64,000 nucleotides of DNA from Romanomermis culicivorax (taxonomy: Eukaryota; Nematoda; Enoplea; Mermithida; Mermithidae). How positions within the stretch are numbered: the first letter of the stretch is position 1; each line of letters begins with the position of its first letter. The stretch lies in assembly GCA_963922205.1 (NCBI GenBank), contig CAWUHX010000158.1:756501-820500 (forward strand), written 5' to 3'. Below are positions 43,829-55,146 of this stretch, in pieces. Under the pieces are notes generated by a model. The model was given only the letters and a program-made list of their open reading frames with translations. It had not been told where the DNA came from and did not search any database. A program made the translations under genes and the position numbers.

Positions 43829-44931
43829 TAGGGACGGACAGGGTTCACTTTTTTGAGTTTCCCGGTTGCGTTTCGGGTTTTGCATTTTTTGAGTTTACGG
43901 TTTCGGTTTTCAGATTTTGAAAACCGCGGTTTGGTTTCGGTTTTCATGCTTTATTTTATAGTTATTGAAATCGAAAGATGAAATAGACAAGCAAAGTTCT
44001 CTTTCTCATTTTGCTGTACAGAAGAAAATGGATAATGCTGATCCGAGATTTGAGGAAATTGATGTAGCTATTACACAAATGATTGTCGTTGATGATCAAT
44101 TTTGTTTTCGTGTTTTCGAGAATCCAGGTTTCATTAACTTGATCAAAAGAGTGAGTGTGGAATAAGAGCGGTAATCAAAGTGCTGATCAATTTTTCAACA
44201 AATTTTAGCTCTCGACATATCAGCTTAAAGGAAGAAAATTCTACAAAAGGCTAATTTTGAAGCAACATGGTGAGCTGAAAAATCGACTGAAATTAATTAT
44301 GAGTAAAACTGCTTGTAGTGGAATTTCCTTCACTACTGATTTATAGTCCAATGAGCAAGAAGACTTAATAAGATAAGAGAGCTTTTGCGCCATGAATTTT
44401 GAATACATACAGAAGCCTAACTTACTAATGTAAAATGTATTCAAACAAAAAACGGACATTCAATGACATAGATGCACTTCAATGATGGCAAACCAACTGG
44501 AAAACCTACCCAACATTGGTAAAGCTTGCAAGGCGTTACCTCAGAGTACCAGCCATGAGTGTGCCCTCAGAATAGCTGTTCAGTGGTGCAGGAATCATCT
44601 TTTAGCTATTACAAAATTGTATTCCATGTGAATCAGTAGAGAAGCTATTATTTTTGAAATATGATTTTAATGAATTTTTCAAATAATAGAAAAATTGGAT
44701 TTTGTATGTAGAGGATTAATTCTTTTATTGAATAAAGTTTTCATTGCATCACTGCATCAGCGTTATTTTTATTTTCTCATGGAGTTGTGAATTTTGCTCA
44801 TCTTATACCTTATTTTTAAGACTATGCAGACAACCGTGAAAACCGTAAAATTTACCCCCGAAATGCCGGTTTTTGTTTCAGAAAAAATGACCGTTTTCAT
44901 GTTTCGATTTCGGTTAACTGGATCATCCCTA
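43829..44931 (+). mobile_element. Internally deleted hAT transposon
   Basis: The ends are TAGGGACGGACAGGGTT and, inverted, TAGGGATGATCCAGTTAAC. Subterminal regions on both sides are crowded with GGTTTCGGTTTT-type phrases in inverted orientation, the same end architecture as the phrase-array elements. The interior encodes part of a hAT transposase. No clean 8-bp duplication is visible at the ends I chose. Confidence 0.55.
43965..44346 (+). pseudogene. hAT transposase fragment with an intact 58-bp intron
   Basis: Segment 1 (43965-44150) reads FEEIDVAITQMIVVDDQFCF then ENPGFINLIKR, the region before the catalytic core in hAT/ZBED transposases. A GTGAGT donor at 44151 and an ATTTTAG acceptor at 44208 bound a 58-bp intron. 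Segment 2 (44209) continues in frame as LSTYQLKGRKFYKRLILKQH and ends ISFTTDL followed by TAG, where the family has TTDxW. The zinc finger and the rest of the catalytic and dimerisation domains are missing, so it is inactive. Confidence 0.65.
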
Positions 44932-47047
44932 CAAATAATTATGTTTCGATAAAATTTATGAGGCACAAAATGTTGTTTCATCACATTTGAGGATTCGTTG
45001 CTTTTTACCAGAAGAAGTCACAGATGTCGAATGTCGAAATGCGGGCATTAATGGTCAAGCTTACCCTCGAAATCTCAATTCTCCTGGATTTTCAATGGTC
45101 GCTCAACCTCTTGTAAACCTTTCGAAACTAAAAAGCCACGTTTCTCGACAAAAAAAAGAACATTGGCAGTAGTAAATTCACCCATCCTTTCCACTTTTTA
45201 ACTAGTCAACAGAGTCTTCACCGCAATGAATTCTTGAAGTCCATCAAGCATTTCCTTAATTGTTTCACCTGAGCTTATTCATATTTGAATGGCTGAATTG
45301 ACTCAGTGGCTAAAATGATACAGTTGGCTGGAACAACGCGGGGGCTGAATCGATACTCTATGTAACGGTGGCTATAATGATATGACGGTTGGATCAACCC
45401 ACAGTTGGCTAAAATGACACAGTGTTCTGAAACACTAATACAATAAATTTTCTGATGAGGCACTGCACGAATCGTAGAGTCACACTAAACTTGATATATC
45501 GAATGCGTGAGTCAAAAAAGTAAATGAACCAACTGGAGGAGTTGAAGTTGAATATAACTCAACGAAACAATCTTTCGACATCCAGTTTGTTTCTGAATGT
45601 GAATTTTTGTTTTTTCCTTAGATACAAAAATGAAGAAAATTTGAAAATTAGGATGCAAATTCAGAATTAATCTCATTGAACTAAGAGTACTGAATTATTA
45701 GTAGTGTACTATTCAACTAATGAGTCCGTAAATTAGTTCAGTATCGACTCAGGATCAAAAAAACAACCTCAGACTTAAAAAAACGAATTATATTTTCGAT
45801 GGACATCCAAACATTTTAGTCAAGTTTTAACTCTTCACTAGTCAAAGGTCACATCTCGTACAAAATGCGTTTAAATGGGAAATTACGAAAGCTGCTACTG
45901 TCCTCAAATCAGGCTTTCACTTACAGAATTGTTCACTCAAAACGTTCCTACAGGTTAGTTAAATGTACTCAGAAATTTCCAGTCCTACATAACTGGCATA
46001 CGGCTTGGTAGAAAATCGTAAAAACAGGGATTAGTACTTGCTTTACAGTTTCGTTATATAGAAAGTTGTAAAATGTTTGTAAATAAAAAATGACCGAAAT
46101 TAGCACTGCCGTCGACAACGCTTTCACATTCTTTTTACTATAGAATTTTTTCCTGCGAAAACAGACAGTAATTTCATTTACATAATGCATCTGGAAAAAA
46201 GCTAGTGATTGACATTTGAAGTCAATATCACAACCCAACAGGGATTTTAGCCGAAAAAAGTAAGAACTGTCGTCAACTTTTATCCATTTCTCATTGTTAA
46301 TGGTCCAAAAATTTCATGATGTCAAAGAATCCTGAGCACAAACGTGATTTAGGAAATTATGTCCACACATATTTCCCTAAATGAAAAACGATAAAAACGG
46401 ACTCCAGATAAAATTTCAACCACCCCTAATTCCATCAGAAATGGAGATCTGGACACCATTTTTCTTACCCGGCTTGAAAAGTGAGGTAAAATGTGGTTGG
46501 TGTGAAACATTATCCAGATGATGTTTAAACCTCACCATGTCGATGTATGGTCAGAAAAATGTGAAATAAATCTAATTTCGAGGAAAATGCAGACTTCGGG
46601 ACCAAACTTCTGGTCACATAACCACTGTTTGCATAGACATGTACCAGGAGCCCGGATTAGAAAGGTGTGCATATAGTCTTATCAAGCAAGCATACAGAGA
46701 ACATAACGGTCCCTCGGAGTTTGCTTTTTCACAAACAATTTACAGTAGACTGCCTTTATCAGTTTGGTGCAAGGACACACCAAGGAAATATGCAATCTGT
46801 TTTTAGATCGTTTCGCATGTTATACAAGTTTGTTTTCACTAAAAAGTTTGCGGTTTTGCGGCAAAAAATATTTCGCAAAGATAAAAAAGTCCTTTTTCTA
46901 TATTCATTTAAATTGAAAAAGGGTTTTGTACTGTTTCGTAGATCGCCTTAATTCTTTTTATCTTAAAATAACCGATGCAGAGATAAGGTTACATAAAAAA
47001 GGTTACACTATAGAAAAAAGCATTGAAACGCATGACAGTGTAATGAC

Positions 47048-48383
47048 CAGTGTTTTTTCTGCACCCGGCTTTCTGCACAGTGCAAAAAAGCGAAAAAAAG
47101 TTTCTGCACTGTGATTTTCTCCAATAACCACTGTTTTCTTTACCCTGGACTTTTTCTCCAAATGGAGAAAGGGGTCAAATTCCCCCCCCCCCATTTTTTC
47201 GAAGTCGTTTTTTCGCTTAAAAATGCTCAAAAACGCTTTATTTATTTGTTTTTGATCTTTTTCAAACCATCTGGTGTTTTTAGAGCCGATAGTTCATTAA
47301 AATTCTGAAAAAAATTTAAATTTTCGAGTTTGATCGAAGTACAATCTACAAGCATTGTGGAACAAATTTTCCAGCAAACTATCCAAGAGCATAATGACTT
47401 TGAATTATGTGAGAAATCGATGTTTAAGTCCTCTATGATGACAAATGAGATCCAAAAAGAAATTAATCATGGGTATTGACATTCTGCCACGTGGAAAATC
47501 AATTTTCCGAACACTTATTTCAAGAATTAGATTCGAATTTTGTGTTCAAAATTCGTAATTTCTAGAATTTTATTATTTGAAAATTTTTAAAAACAGTAAT
47601 TTATTCGTAAACTTTTGTGAAATTGTCCAAAAAGATGTGAGTAAGAAGAGCAGAAATTCCCCAAAACTACTTCCATGAAGCTTTTGAATTGATTTTACGT
47701 TAAGAAAGGAATAATCGGTTCAAAAAGTTTAGAGAGTTGACCTGTTGATCTTTCTCAAAAAATGTGTTAAGGAAAAATGTGAATCTTCATTAAATATTAA
47801 GATAAAATATTGAAGCTTGCCAATTAAAACATGAGATAATACGTTTAAGATTTACGAAAACTACTATAGTTTGAGTGATTTAAGGTAGACATGCCTAAAG
47901 TCGCGAATGAGCTAGGTAATGACGATTATTAAAGTTATAACCGGAGCCAAGCGCCGAAAAATTTTGAGATCTTCTTAAATGCACCAAATGCATTTTTTTC
48001 TGTATCCGATTCCCAAAATTTTCTTCCCCAAATGGAGGAAAAGCCCAAAATTTTTCCCCCTTTTCCAAACTTTTCCCCCAAAAAGCACGATTTGGGGAAA
48101 AACAGTGCCTGTGACAACACAATAATAGTGAATATAACATAGGAAAAAACAAATTAGATGAGTAATTCCATGTTAAATTTGAACGAATTTAAAGTTTTGT
48201 TGACTAAAGTCTTAAAATAAGAAAAATAATTGATTTTTAAAGTTTAGAATCAATGACTAACACATTGTAGAAGAATATATGTGATCAAACACATGGCTGA
48301 AAAAATTCTCCACTAGAGCAAAAATCATCGAAAAAATTCTGCACGAAGCCTAAAAAATCTGCACTGTGCAGAAAAAAACACTG
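47048..48383. mobile_element. hAT-type non-autonomous element, 1336 bp
   Basis: The ends are CAGTGTTTTTTCTGCAC and the inverse (GTGCAGAAAAAAACACTG), flanked by GTAATGAC (47040-47047) and GTAATGAA (48384-48391), a 7/8 match to an 8-bp duplication. Subterminal TTTCTGCACNNTG phrases repeat at both ends. The interior holds a run of 11 C near 47181 and GCCAAGCGCCG-type text near 47945. No transposase frame. Confidence 0.6.
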
Positions 48384-50104
48384 GTAATGAATGAAAACAA
48401 TTTTTTATGAATAAGCGGTAACGTTGTAGACCGGGTGGCCGACTGTGCCGGCTGGCCGACTCTCGCAAGATGTTCATGATCTTATGTGCATCTTGCATCA
48501 CACCATTCACTGACATGCAGATCGTGCCAGGACTGTATGATAGTCCAATTCTCAAGATTTAAGACCTTATACTTGGATCTTGAATCAGCAAGAGGTTCAT
48601 GTCTCGACTCCGAAGACCTTAATCCGACACAGAAAGATAAGGATCATACGTTCTTGAAGATTATCTATGAGTCAGAGTAAGAAGCGAACTTTGTTACGAA
48701 ATAATGTGAACTGGTTCGGGCTGCAATATCAAAAATGATGAATACATAGTGAATAAATTTTTTCAATATTATTCGGTGCGTGGGTCTACGAAGAAAGATT
48801 TTTACATTGAAACATGCATATTCTTCGCACGAGTTTTTTTGATCCCATTTGTCAGGAATAGACTCCTCTAGGATGAGATATCAATTCTCGGTGAAGAAAT
48901 CCCTTTGAAGTAGTTTTGCCGAAGAATAAATAGAGCTTTTTTATGATCTCTAAAAATCGGCATCGTTTGGAAAAGAAGTTTTTCGAAAAAGCCCATAGTA
49001 TGTTATTGGAGCACATAATAAAGAAACTATATAAGGAAAAATATCATCACGGCTAGATCGATCTTTAGGTTGCGAGTCAAAAACAATTTTCCTGCGCTAT
49101 CGAGCAACAAAAAATGATTTCCGCATCATCGACCGGCTCGATTTTGTTAGAAAAAGGTATGAAAGGTCGAAAATGCACTTGTACGCTTTAAAAATTGAAG
49201 CATTTTTTTCATGATTCTTGCGTATCCTCAACTGAACTTTTTTCCGATTCTCTGACATCGAAGTGATTTTCCGATTTGAAGAATATCACATTTATTTTCG
49301 CTGCATATGCCATTTAGAAAGTATGCAGTTTTTTGAGAGCGCTTTAATTACGAACACGTATAACAGAAATCAAAGTCTATGTGATGTCAATTAAATTTTA
49401 CCCAAATTTAACTGCTCACAGCTCCATCTTAAATGAGGCAATGAAAGTACAGAAAATTCATCAGGTTAAACTTTATCTGAACACTGACCCCCACCGGAGT
49501 TCGTCAAATTTGAATTGACATGAAAGAAAGTTCATCATTCTACAGTATGTAAAAGGATTTCAGCAGCGTATTTTCAGACCAAATGTAAAATGCCATAAAA
49601 ATTGATGTTCGCTATGAATAAAAACTGAAATGTTGACACGATAACTACTGCTGCTCTCCAAAGAGAACCAGTGAAAAAATTAATGAATCAATATCAAAAC
49701 TAAAGCAATTATCAATGCTTCTTTCGTCATTCCTATAAATTCTTATTAAATAAAGATTTTTTGTAGCTCTTCATTTCATAAATCTCAAGGGAATTTACCG
49801 TTTCCAGAAAGCTTTCACAATAAGATTTTTCACCCAAAAGATGTTAAAGGTTTGTCGGTTGAGTAGACTCACAAATTTTCATTTATAAGGTGACGTATAA
49901 TTCAGAATAAAATCACTTGTTTTTCATTTTTGACTCATTAAAAAAACAAACTATAATGTGTGCTGCGATTTGGGATAAGCATCGAAAAACAAGTTGTAGC
50001 TGAAAATAAATCAATGCCAACTTCACAAGAATTTTGCTGGCCACGTTTTCTTTGAGTCTGCATGTGTGACTACAGTAATATATTTAAGCTCATTGTCTAC
50101 TTAA

Positions 50105-50385
50105 GTAGCGATACGACGAAAGTAAGTTCAACACGGGGAAACAAAGAGTCATTACTGTAATCAATTGAAAAAAAATTCCCGCAACAAACATTTCTTACAA
50201 TAACCCGATTGAATTTTCAAAGCATTACAATTCAGTTTTATTCAAATCAATGAATATGATGCTTTCCCCATGAGTTTGGGAAGAAATTCAACGTTTACAG
50301 TTAGCATAAAGTTTTGAAAATTGACCCTGTGCCTGTTTTCGATGCGTTCATTCCAAAGCAAATGGGCTATAGTGAGATCTTAATG
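50105..50385. mobile_element. M1-family TIR element
   Basis: It contains GAAAGTAAGTTCAACACGGG and AGTCATTACTGTAATCAATT near the left and ends TTCCAAAGCAAATGGGCTAT. It is diverged but keeps M1 order. Confidence 0.45.
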
Positions 50386-50784
50386 TCAAAGTTTATAGTT
50401 ACAAAACTGTACAGCTGTCATCAGTTTCTATTTTGATAAGAAAACATACAGTTGACTTTTTTGTATTTTGTCATTCGAAAAAAAGAAAAAATTCAATAAC
50501 AAGAAATAGTATTATACACTATGTTCTGGTATTTCACTAATAGAACTAACTTTAAACTTCCGCCAAACTGTAGAAAAAATATTGGGTCAAAAAAGCAGAA
50601 AATCTGAAACTCATCTATATGAAAAGTATTGATTAGAAAGTTATGCGGTCTGCTTCGCTCACCTCAGAAATGCGCGAGTTACCGTAAAAAAGCTTTGTCT
50701 CACGATAAAGAACTGTTACAACTCATAAGTTTGGGGCAGCTCAATCATGCGTATATGGGGCAGGGGGTGAACTGGTGCGTCCCC

Positions 50785-52090
50785 AATATTGTGAAACTCA
50801 AAATAGCGAGACTCAAAACAGCGAAGTGTCAATACAGTGATTCTCGAAACAGCGATTGTCAATACTGTGAAATCTCAATACACCGATTCTCAAAACAGCA
50901 AAGTCAACAGCGACTCTCAAAAGAGCGAATCTCAATACAGCGAATAGTAAAAAGTTCTATTCATTAAAGTAAATGAACACATCATTTTTATAATGAATAT
51001 GCAAATTAGGTAATCGAAATCATTTTTGCTAGTTGAGATCTATTTTTCCTGAGATCTATTTGTCTATTTTTGGTTGCATTTGGCCATCTAAGTTTCACAT
51101 GCTTTTGTGCTTCAGTTGCGGTATGGTCATACCCGTATACGGGACTTTAAAAAAGGGGGGGGGATTTTCCAATTTTTTTTTAGAATTTACTGAATAAAAA
51201 GAAAATAAAAATCATTCAAGGACGACTTATTTTCAGTTAGTTCATGTGTGCTTGGATTAGTATCTAACTTCTATATTTGACAAAAAGTATGTAAATATAA
51301 TAATTTAATTTAAGAATTGTGATGTGATATTGCTGAAAATTTTTTTCTAAGAAAAATTTAGGGGGGGGGGGGAAATTCCCACCCTTCTCCCCTCTAAATA
51401 TGGGCCTGGGTATGATATGCGCGAATGAACCATTCCAAAATCACAAAAACATATATGTATTTTCGCAAAACGTTTGAAACAAAAAATTATCATAAGGATT
51501 TCAGACTAAAATTGCTTTGTATTGTCACGTGCCAATGAATTTTGTTGAACGTCACGTGATTCACATCACAATTTTTCTTATGTTTTTTGCTACGTTTTGT
51601 GTTACAGTAATTTGTATCAATTTTATGTTTCGTTTTTATAATTTTTACACGCAATTTATGTGTGTACTTTTTATGTTTCGTTTCTGTTTCATTTGCGGCG
51701 CTTAATTGCAAAAAAATTGAATAATGAAATAAATAAAACAATAATGCAATAAGAAAATAAAATCAAATGAATAAAATAATTAAGCAGTAAAGGCAGAACA
51801 AAACACAAATAATAAAGAAACGGAAAGTAAAATAACGTAATAAAAAGTAGGTAAAACATAGAACACAAGTACACAACCTGAAAAAATTTAAACAAAAAGA
51901 ACAATCAGTGACTCAAAATAAGAAAAATATATAAGGGAATAAGTCAGTAAAAGAAAGAAGAAACAAAAAACATGCATGTAGATAATATAGTTCCATTCTA
52001 AAGATTTTTGAAAATTCGCTATTTTGATTTGTTCTGACATTTCGCTCCAATGTGAATCGTTGTTTTGAGTCTCGCTGAATAGAGTTGAAA
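50785..52090. mobile_element. Phrase-array element A, copy 2, inverted relative to copy 1
   Basis: The left array (50795-50946) has about nine units (CTCAAAACAGCGA, CTCGAAACAGCGA, CTCAATACAGCGA). The right array (52016-52085) is inverted (TGTTTTGAGTCTCGCTGAAT). Interior segments 51085-51121 and 51725-51990 match the reverse complement of 35.9-36.3 kb. About 600 bases between 51122 and 51720, with runs of G at 51157 and 51361, are absent from copy 1 and look like a later insertion. Confidence 0.6.
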
Positions 52091-52381
52091 CCGGTAAACT
52101 ATCCTAGCTGAGATACTGGGCACTTCACTAATTTTTTTTTGATGAGTGCAATCCATATTTAGTATGAAAACCATGCTTGTGGAGCTTTTTTTCGGTATTT
52201 GCTCGCTCAACTACAGTCGCTTGTCCAAAAGTCCGATGACACCTCCCTGGGAAATTCTAACTGTGAATGTCTGATCTCAATCCTTAAGCTATATGTCAGT
52301 TTAGTTGATCTGATATAACGATATAAGTATTCAGATCACGATATTATCTATTTACATTAACGTTATATAAGCACACGACAT

Positions 52382-52588
52382 TCAATTAAGCATAGTATGA
52401 TCTGTAAAAATTTTCTTCCTTTGTTCGTGAACTTTGGCGAACCAACGATTCTGTTGTTGTTCAACTTTGCCCAAAACGGCTTCCGAAGCTCGCCGCAATC
52501 TCGTTTCCTGTTGACCGCCGCCGTCCATCGAGCCGGAGAACGTTTGCGATTGTTGTTGAACAGTTTCAGCTTCCACAAAAATATTATC
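52382..52588 (-). CDS. tmem9: TMEM9 last exon
   Basis: The acceptor is AATTTTTAAG, phase 0; 68 codons and TGA. It encodes DNIFVEAETVQQQSQTFSGS, an ALR-like RRASEAVLGKVEQQQNRW and the conserved terminal KVHEQRKKIFTDHTMLN. Confidence 0.92.
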   Translation of the reverse strand, partial: DNIFVEAETVQQQSQTFSGSMDGGGQQETRLRRASEAVLGKVEQQQNRWFAKVHEQRKKIFTDHTMLN

Positions 52589-55146
52589 CTTAAAAATTAA
52601 GTAGGATTTCGAAGACAATTTTTTTTTCCAAAACTTTGTTTCTTACGCTCGAAAACTGTCAAAAATAAGTACGGTCTTGAAAATCGTTCAAACTAAGCTT
52701 TTACAGTAGAACTTTCCGCTCACAATTTTATTTGAGAGAGCTCACAAATTCTCACAAATATACGCATTTCAAGAGAAATGGACTATGTGTGAGCTCGTTA
52801 TAAAAGCTGCCCATGCACATGCAAAAATTCACCTTACCCCGAAACTACAATTTTCATTCAGAGCATTTTCAAATGTCTATTCTTAAATTTTAAATATTTT
52901 TATAGCTTCAAATTTGTTGCTTCTAAAATGACCAAGCTTAGATTTCACAGAATTTTTCCAGTATTGTGCCAGCTTTTTGCTGGCTGAAAGATATAACTTT
53001 TCGATTATCTGCCGATTTTTGAATTTTGATCTGTGTGATGAAATCTATAAAAAACTACAAGCAATCTATAAAATTCTATAATCGAGGAAACACTGAGGAT
53101 TCTTTGAAAACACTCGGGCGAAAAATTCTAAATTAATGCTAAAAATTAAAATATTGATTCCTGGACAATACGAATTAATCTGAAATCGAATTTGTTTTCT
53201 ATGAATAAATTTTGTCTATTCATTTTTTACTCAAATTCTGTTAACTAAAGAAGATCGCGTTATCTGAAAAAGCTTAGAAATTGAACTTTTCACATGAATC
53301 TCTTCGTAATTTGAATGCGATTAGATTAATAATTCAAAAACTAGTTTTTTTGATTACAGGATTTTATTTGATTATTCATTATTGAAAATATTGGACTGGA
53401 ATAAATCAGTTTCATGATGGATGACTTAAGAGAAGACCAGACATGCACGGCAAAAATTTTCCATGGGGGTCCTCGGACTTTTTATCCATGGGGGTATGGG
53501 GGTGGGTGAGCAAAAAACACCCAAAAAAGTTCTGAAAGCTTGTTTTTCATACAAAATATGCACAAAAATCATCAAAAACGCTGTGTTGAAGAAAGTTCAG
53601 AGGGGTGTATGACGATTTTTTTTGGGCCATGGGGGTTACCAGGTTCTCAGGTATGGGGATTTACCCCCCTACCCCCCCCCCTATGTGCAAGTATGGGGAT
53701 GACACGCTGCTATTGTTCTTTGTAATTTTTTTTCCATGTTGTCCTACAGATTCAACATTTTAGACAATTGAAGCAAATTTTACTAGAAAAAAATATACTA
53801 TTCTTCATTAACAAAAAAATCGGAACTATCCAAATTTTCGTAAGAAAAAAATCAACATCCAAAATCACTGAAATTTCGAACTTATCGACACTTACGAATT
53901 TTATTAATCAAGAAAATATAATTGATAGAAGGAACAATATCTTTTGAATTCCCTGAACTATCTGATATAACTCAGATTTTTTTGCGTATGATCAGCAAAT
54001 TGTAGACTGAACTTGATATATTTGAAAATCCAAAATTTTTAATATAGTGAAATTATTTAAGACTTTTATGATAGATTTATACGGAAAAATTTCTGAGAAG
54101 TGTAAATATATGCGTTTTGAAACACGAAAATCCGCACCTCATATTGATTTGAGAATATTAAAAAGCTTCATACTAAATACACCAGATTTTCCTTACTTCA
54201 TCATTAGTCTGCCGTTGATAAAACGCGTGATCTTTGCGCGGATTTTTCAACATCGGATCCAAACATAATAGAAATAGCAAATAGACTATAAGCAAGCCCA
54301 AAACGCTGACCACTAGAATGACCACCACCTGTTAGGAAAGAGAAAAAAAAAACGTTAGTAAGGGAAAAATCGCTCACGAGAGTTTGGCCGGGGCGCGCGT
54401 TCATATCGACTTGTTCGTTTTCGAATCTTTGAAACGGTTGATTGGACAATACGTCGCCAGAAAATGTTGAATTTTTGCGCGCCCGCCCGAAAAGACGGTT
54501 CAAAATTTTGAGCCAAATCATGTACATTATCAAACTGAGCATGGTTACTACGATGATGAAAACTACAACCTGAGTGTGGCATACGAAGAAGAATTATTTC
54601 TAAGCGAAACTTTTAGTTCTTGCACTCAAAAAAATATTTAAAGTTTTGTTGAATCTATTTTAGCTTCAACTCGAAAAAAATTGAGCTAAATTAAAAACAA
54701 CGGTTCGAGTTTAGATGTAATTTTGAAGCTTAGGAAATCAAAAACGAAGCCGAAAATCGCCTAAGATCGGAGAAAAGGGAAGCTATGCAATTCTCACTTT
54801 TATCGTGGCAGTATTCCGACTTTGAAATTTGCACTCGCATCTTGCACAATATTCGTACTTTTTCTCCGGTTCTAATTTCAATTCTGGAAGAACAACTTCG
54901 CGACAATTGCTGTAAAATGCAATATTTAAATGAATAAAATTCATGATTTAAATCAAAAACACCGAATAAATTGATATTTCTGGAAAAAAAAATTCGAAAA
55001 AATATTCCTTTCGATTTGAAAAAAATTTGTTACCAGTTGGACTGGGACACCATTTTGATGTAGATGTTGCGTTTTGTAGCGTTGACGGCGCCGACGGCAG
55101 CCGGAGTCGGGCAGAAGCATCGACACCGAGTATCCTCGAATTGCGC
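52382..55146 (-). CDS. tmem9: TMEM9 family membrane protein, lacking only the signal-peptide exon
   Basis: TMEM9 is a single-pass glycoprotein of endosomes and lysosomes. Exons are 55146-55034, 54909-54798, then 54569-54378 (3A) and/or 54328-54197 (3B), and 52588-52382. All phases agree: exon 1 leaves TG, completed by C to Cys; exons 3A, 3B and 4 are phase 0. The luminal part has DTRCRCFCPTP, VSQSNCNCREVV and CARCECKF, then NTATIK before the membrane, as in TMEM9. Exon 3B gives the hydrophobic VVVILVVSVLGLLIVYLLFL and LDPMLKNP, matching the family's LDPLIRKP. The C-terminus ends WFAKVHEQRKKIFTDHTMLN, the family's conserved tail. With 3B the visible part is 187 aa, near the human length. A signal-peptide exon ending in phase 0 must lie above 55.15 kb; I could not find it. 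Confidence 0.9.
52589..54196. other. Last intron of TMEM9
   Basis: AT-rich apart from 53450-53740, where CCATGGGGGTATGGGGGTGG and TACCCCCCTACCCCC runs occur. That segment is related in style to the C/G-run elements upstream and to CCATGGGGGGGGTATGGG at 59511, but no ends or duplication were resolved. Confidence 0.45.
53450..53740. repeat. G/C-run repeat in TMEM9 intron
   Basis: Short runs of G (CCATGGGGGTATGGGGGTGG) are followed by AT-rich text and then runs of C (53661-53681), with a terminal GTATGGGGATG. The vocabulary recurs near 59505-59550. It is probably a non-autonomous element of unresolved type. Confidence 0.4.
54197..54328 (-). CDS. tmem9: TMEM9 canonical membrane exon 3B
   Basis: 44 codons, phase 0 to phase 0, with acceptor TTTCCTAACAG and donor GAA|GTAAGG. 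It encodes the conserved membrane span and CLDPMLKNPRKDHAFYQRQT. Only 49 bases separate it from exon 3A. Confidence 0.88.
54378..54569 (-). CDS. tmem9: TMEM9 alternative membrane exon 3A
   Basis: 64 codons, phase 0 to phase 0, with acceptor CACACTCAG and donor CTC|GTGAGC. It encodes VVVFIIVVTMLSLIMYMIWL, KILNRLFGRARK and a 40-residue polar tail. It starts with the same VVV as 3B and occupies the same place relative to the luminal part, but has no LDP motif. It could be mutually exclusive with 3B or included with it to give two membrane segments. Confidence 0.65.
54798..54909 (-). CDS. tmem9: TMEM9 second luminal exon
   Basis: The acceptor is ATTTTACAG and one C completes Cys. It encodes NCREVVLPELKLEPEKKYEY then CARCECKFQSRNTATIK, matching the family's CNCLHVV and CECRYEERSTTTIK pattern. 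It ends in phase 0 before GTGAGA. Confidence 0.9.
55034..55146 (-). CDS. tmem9: TMEM9 luminal exon (first visible exon)
   Basis: The acceptor is CTTGTTTTAG, with an in-frame stop just upstream, so splicing is required. It encodes AQFEDTRCRCFCPTPAAVGA and onward to SQSN, with the paired Cys motif of the TMEM9 luminal domain. The donor is G|GTAACA; two bases are left over. Confidence 0.88.

Larger units (their letters stand above)
43686..45430. mobile_element. Phrase-array element C (GGCTGAATTGACACAGT)
   Basis: The right array (45289-45424) holds about seven ~18-bp units (GGCTGAATTGACTCAGT, GGCTAAAATGATACAGTT, GGCTAAAATGACACAGT). The left array (43690-43740) holds two or three in inverted orientation (ACTGTGTCAATTCAGCC-like). 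Between them sits a separate hAT element (43829-44931). Ends and target duplication are not resolved. Confidence 0.5.
43217..52381. other. Intergenic repeat-rich region between the secreted-protein gene and TMEM9
   Basis: No host gene is supported in 9 kb. It contains element C with a hAT remnant, a hAT-type element (47048-48383), an M1 copy (50105-50385) and element A copy 2. Stretches 45.5-47.0 and 48.4-50.1 kb show only AT-rich sequence with a few fragments of the dispersed families. The plus-strand frame 43260-43613 lies just upstream of the minus-strand gene start and has no recognisable domain. Confidence 0.45.

Noticed and set aside
47895-48152. Minus-strand frames similar to one at 60487-60819
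   Set aside because: The similarity is due to a shared repeat (GGAAAAAATTTT and GCGC hairpin text), and the frames are broken differently in each copy.
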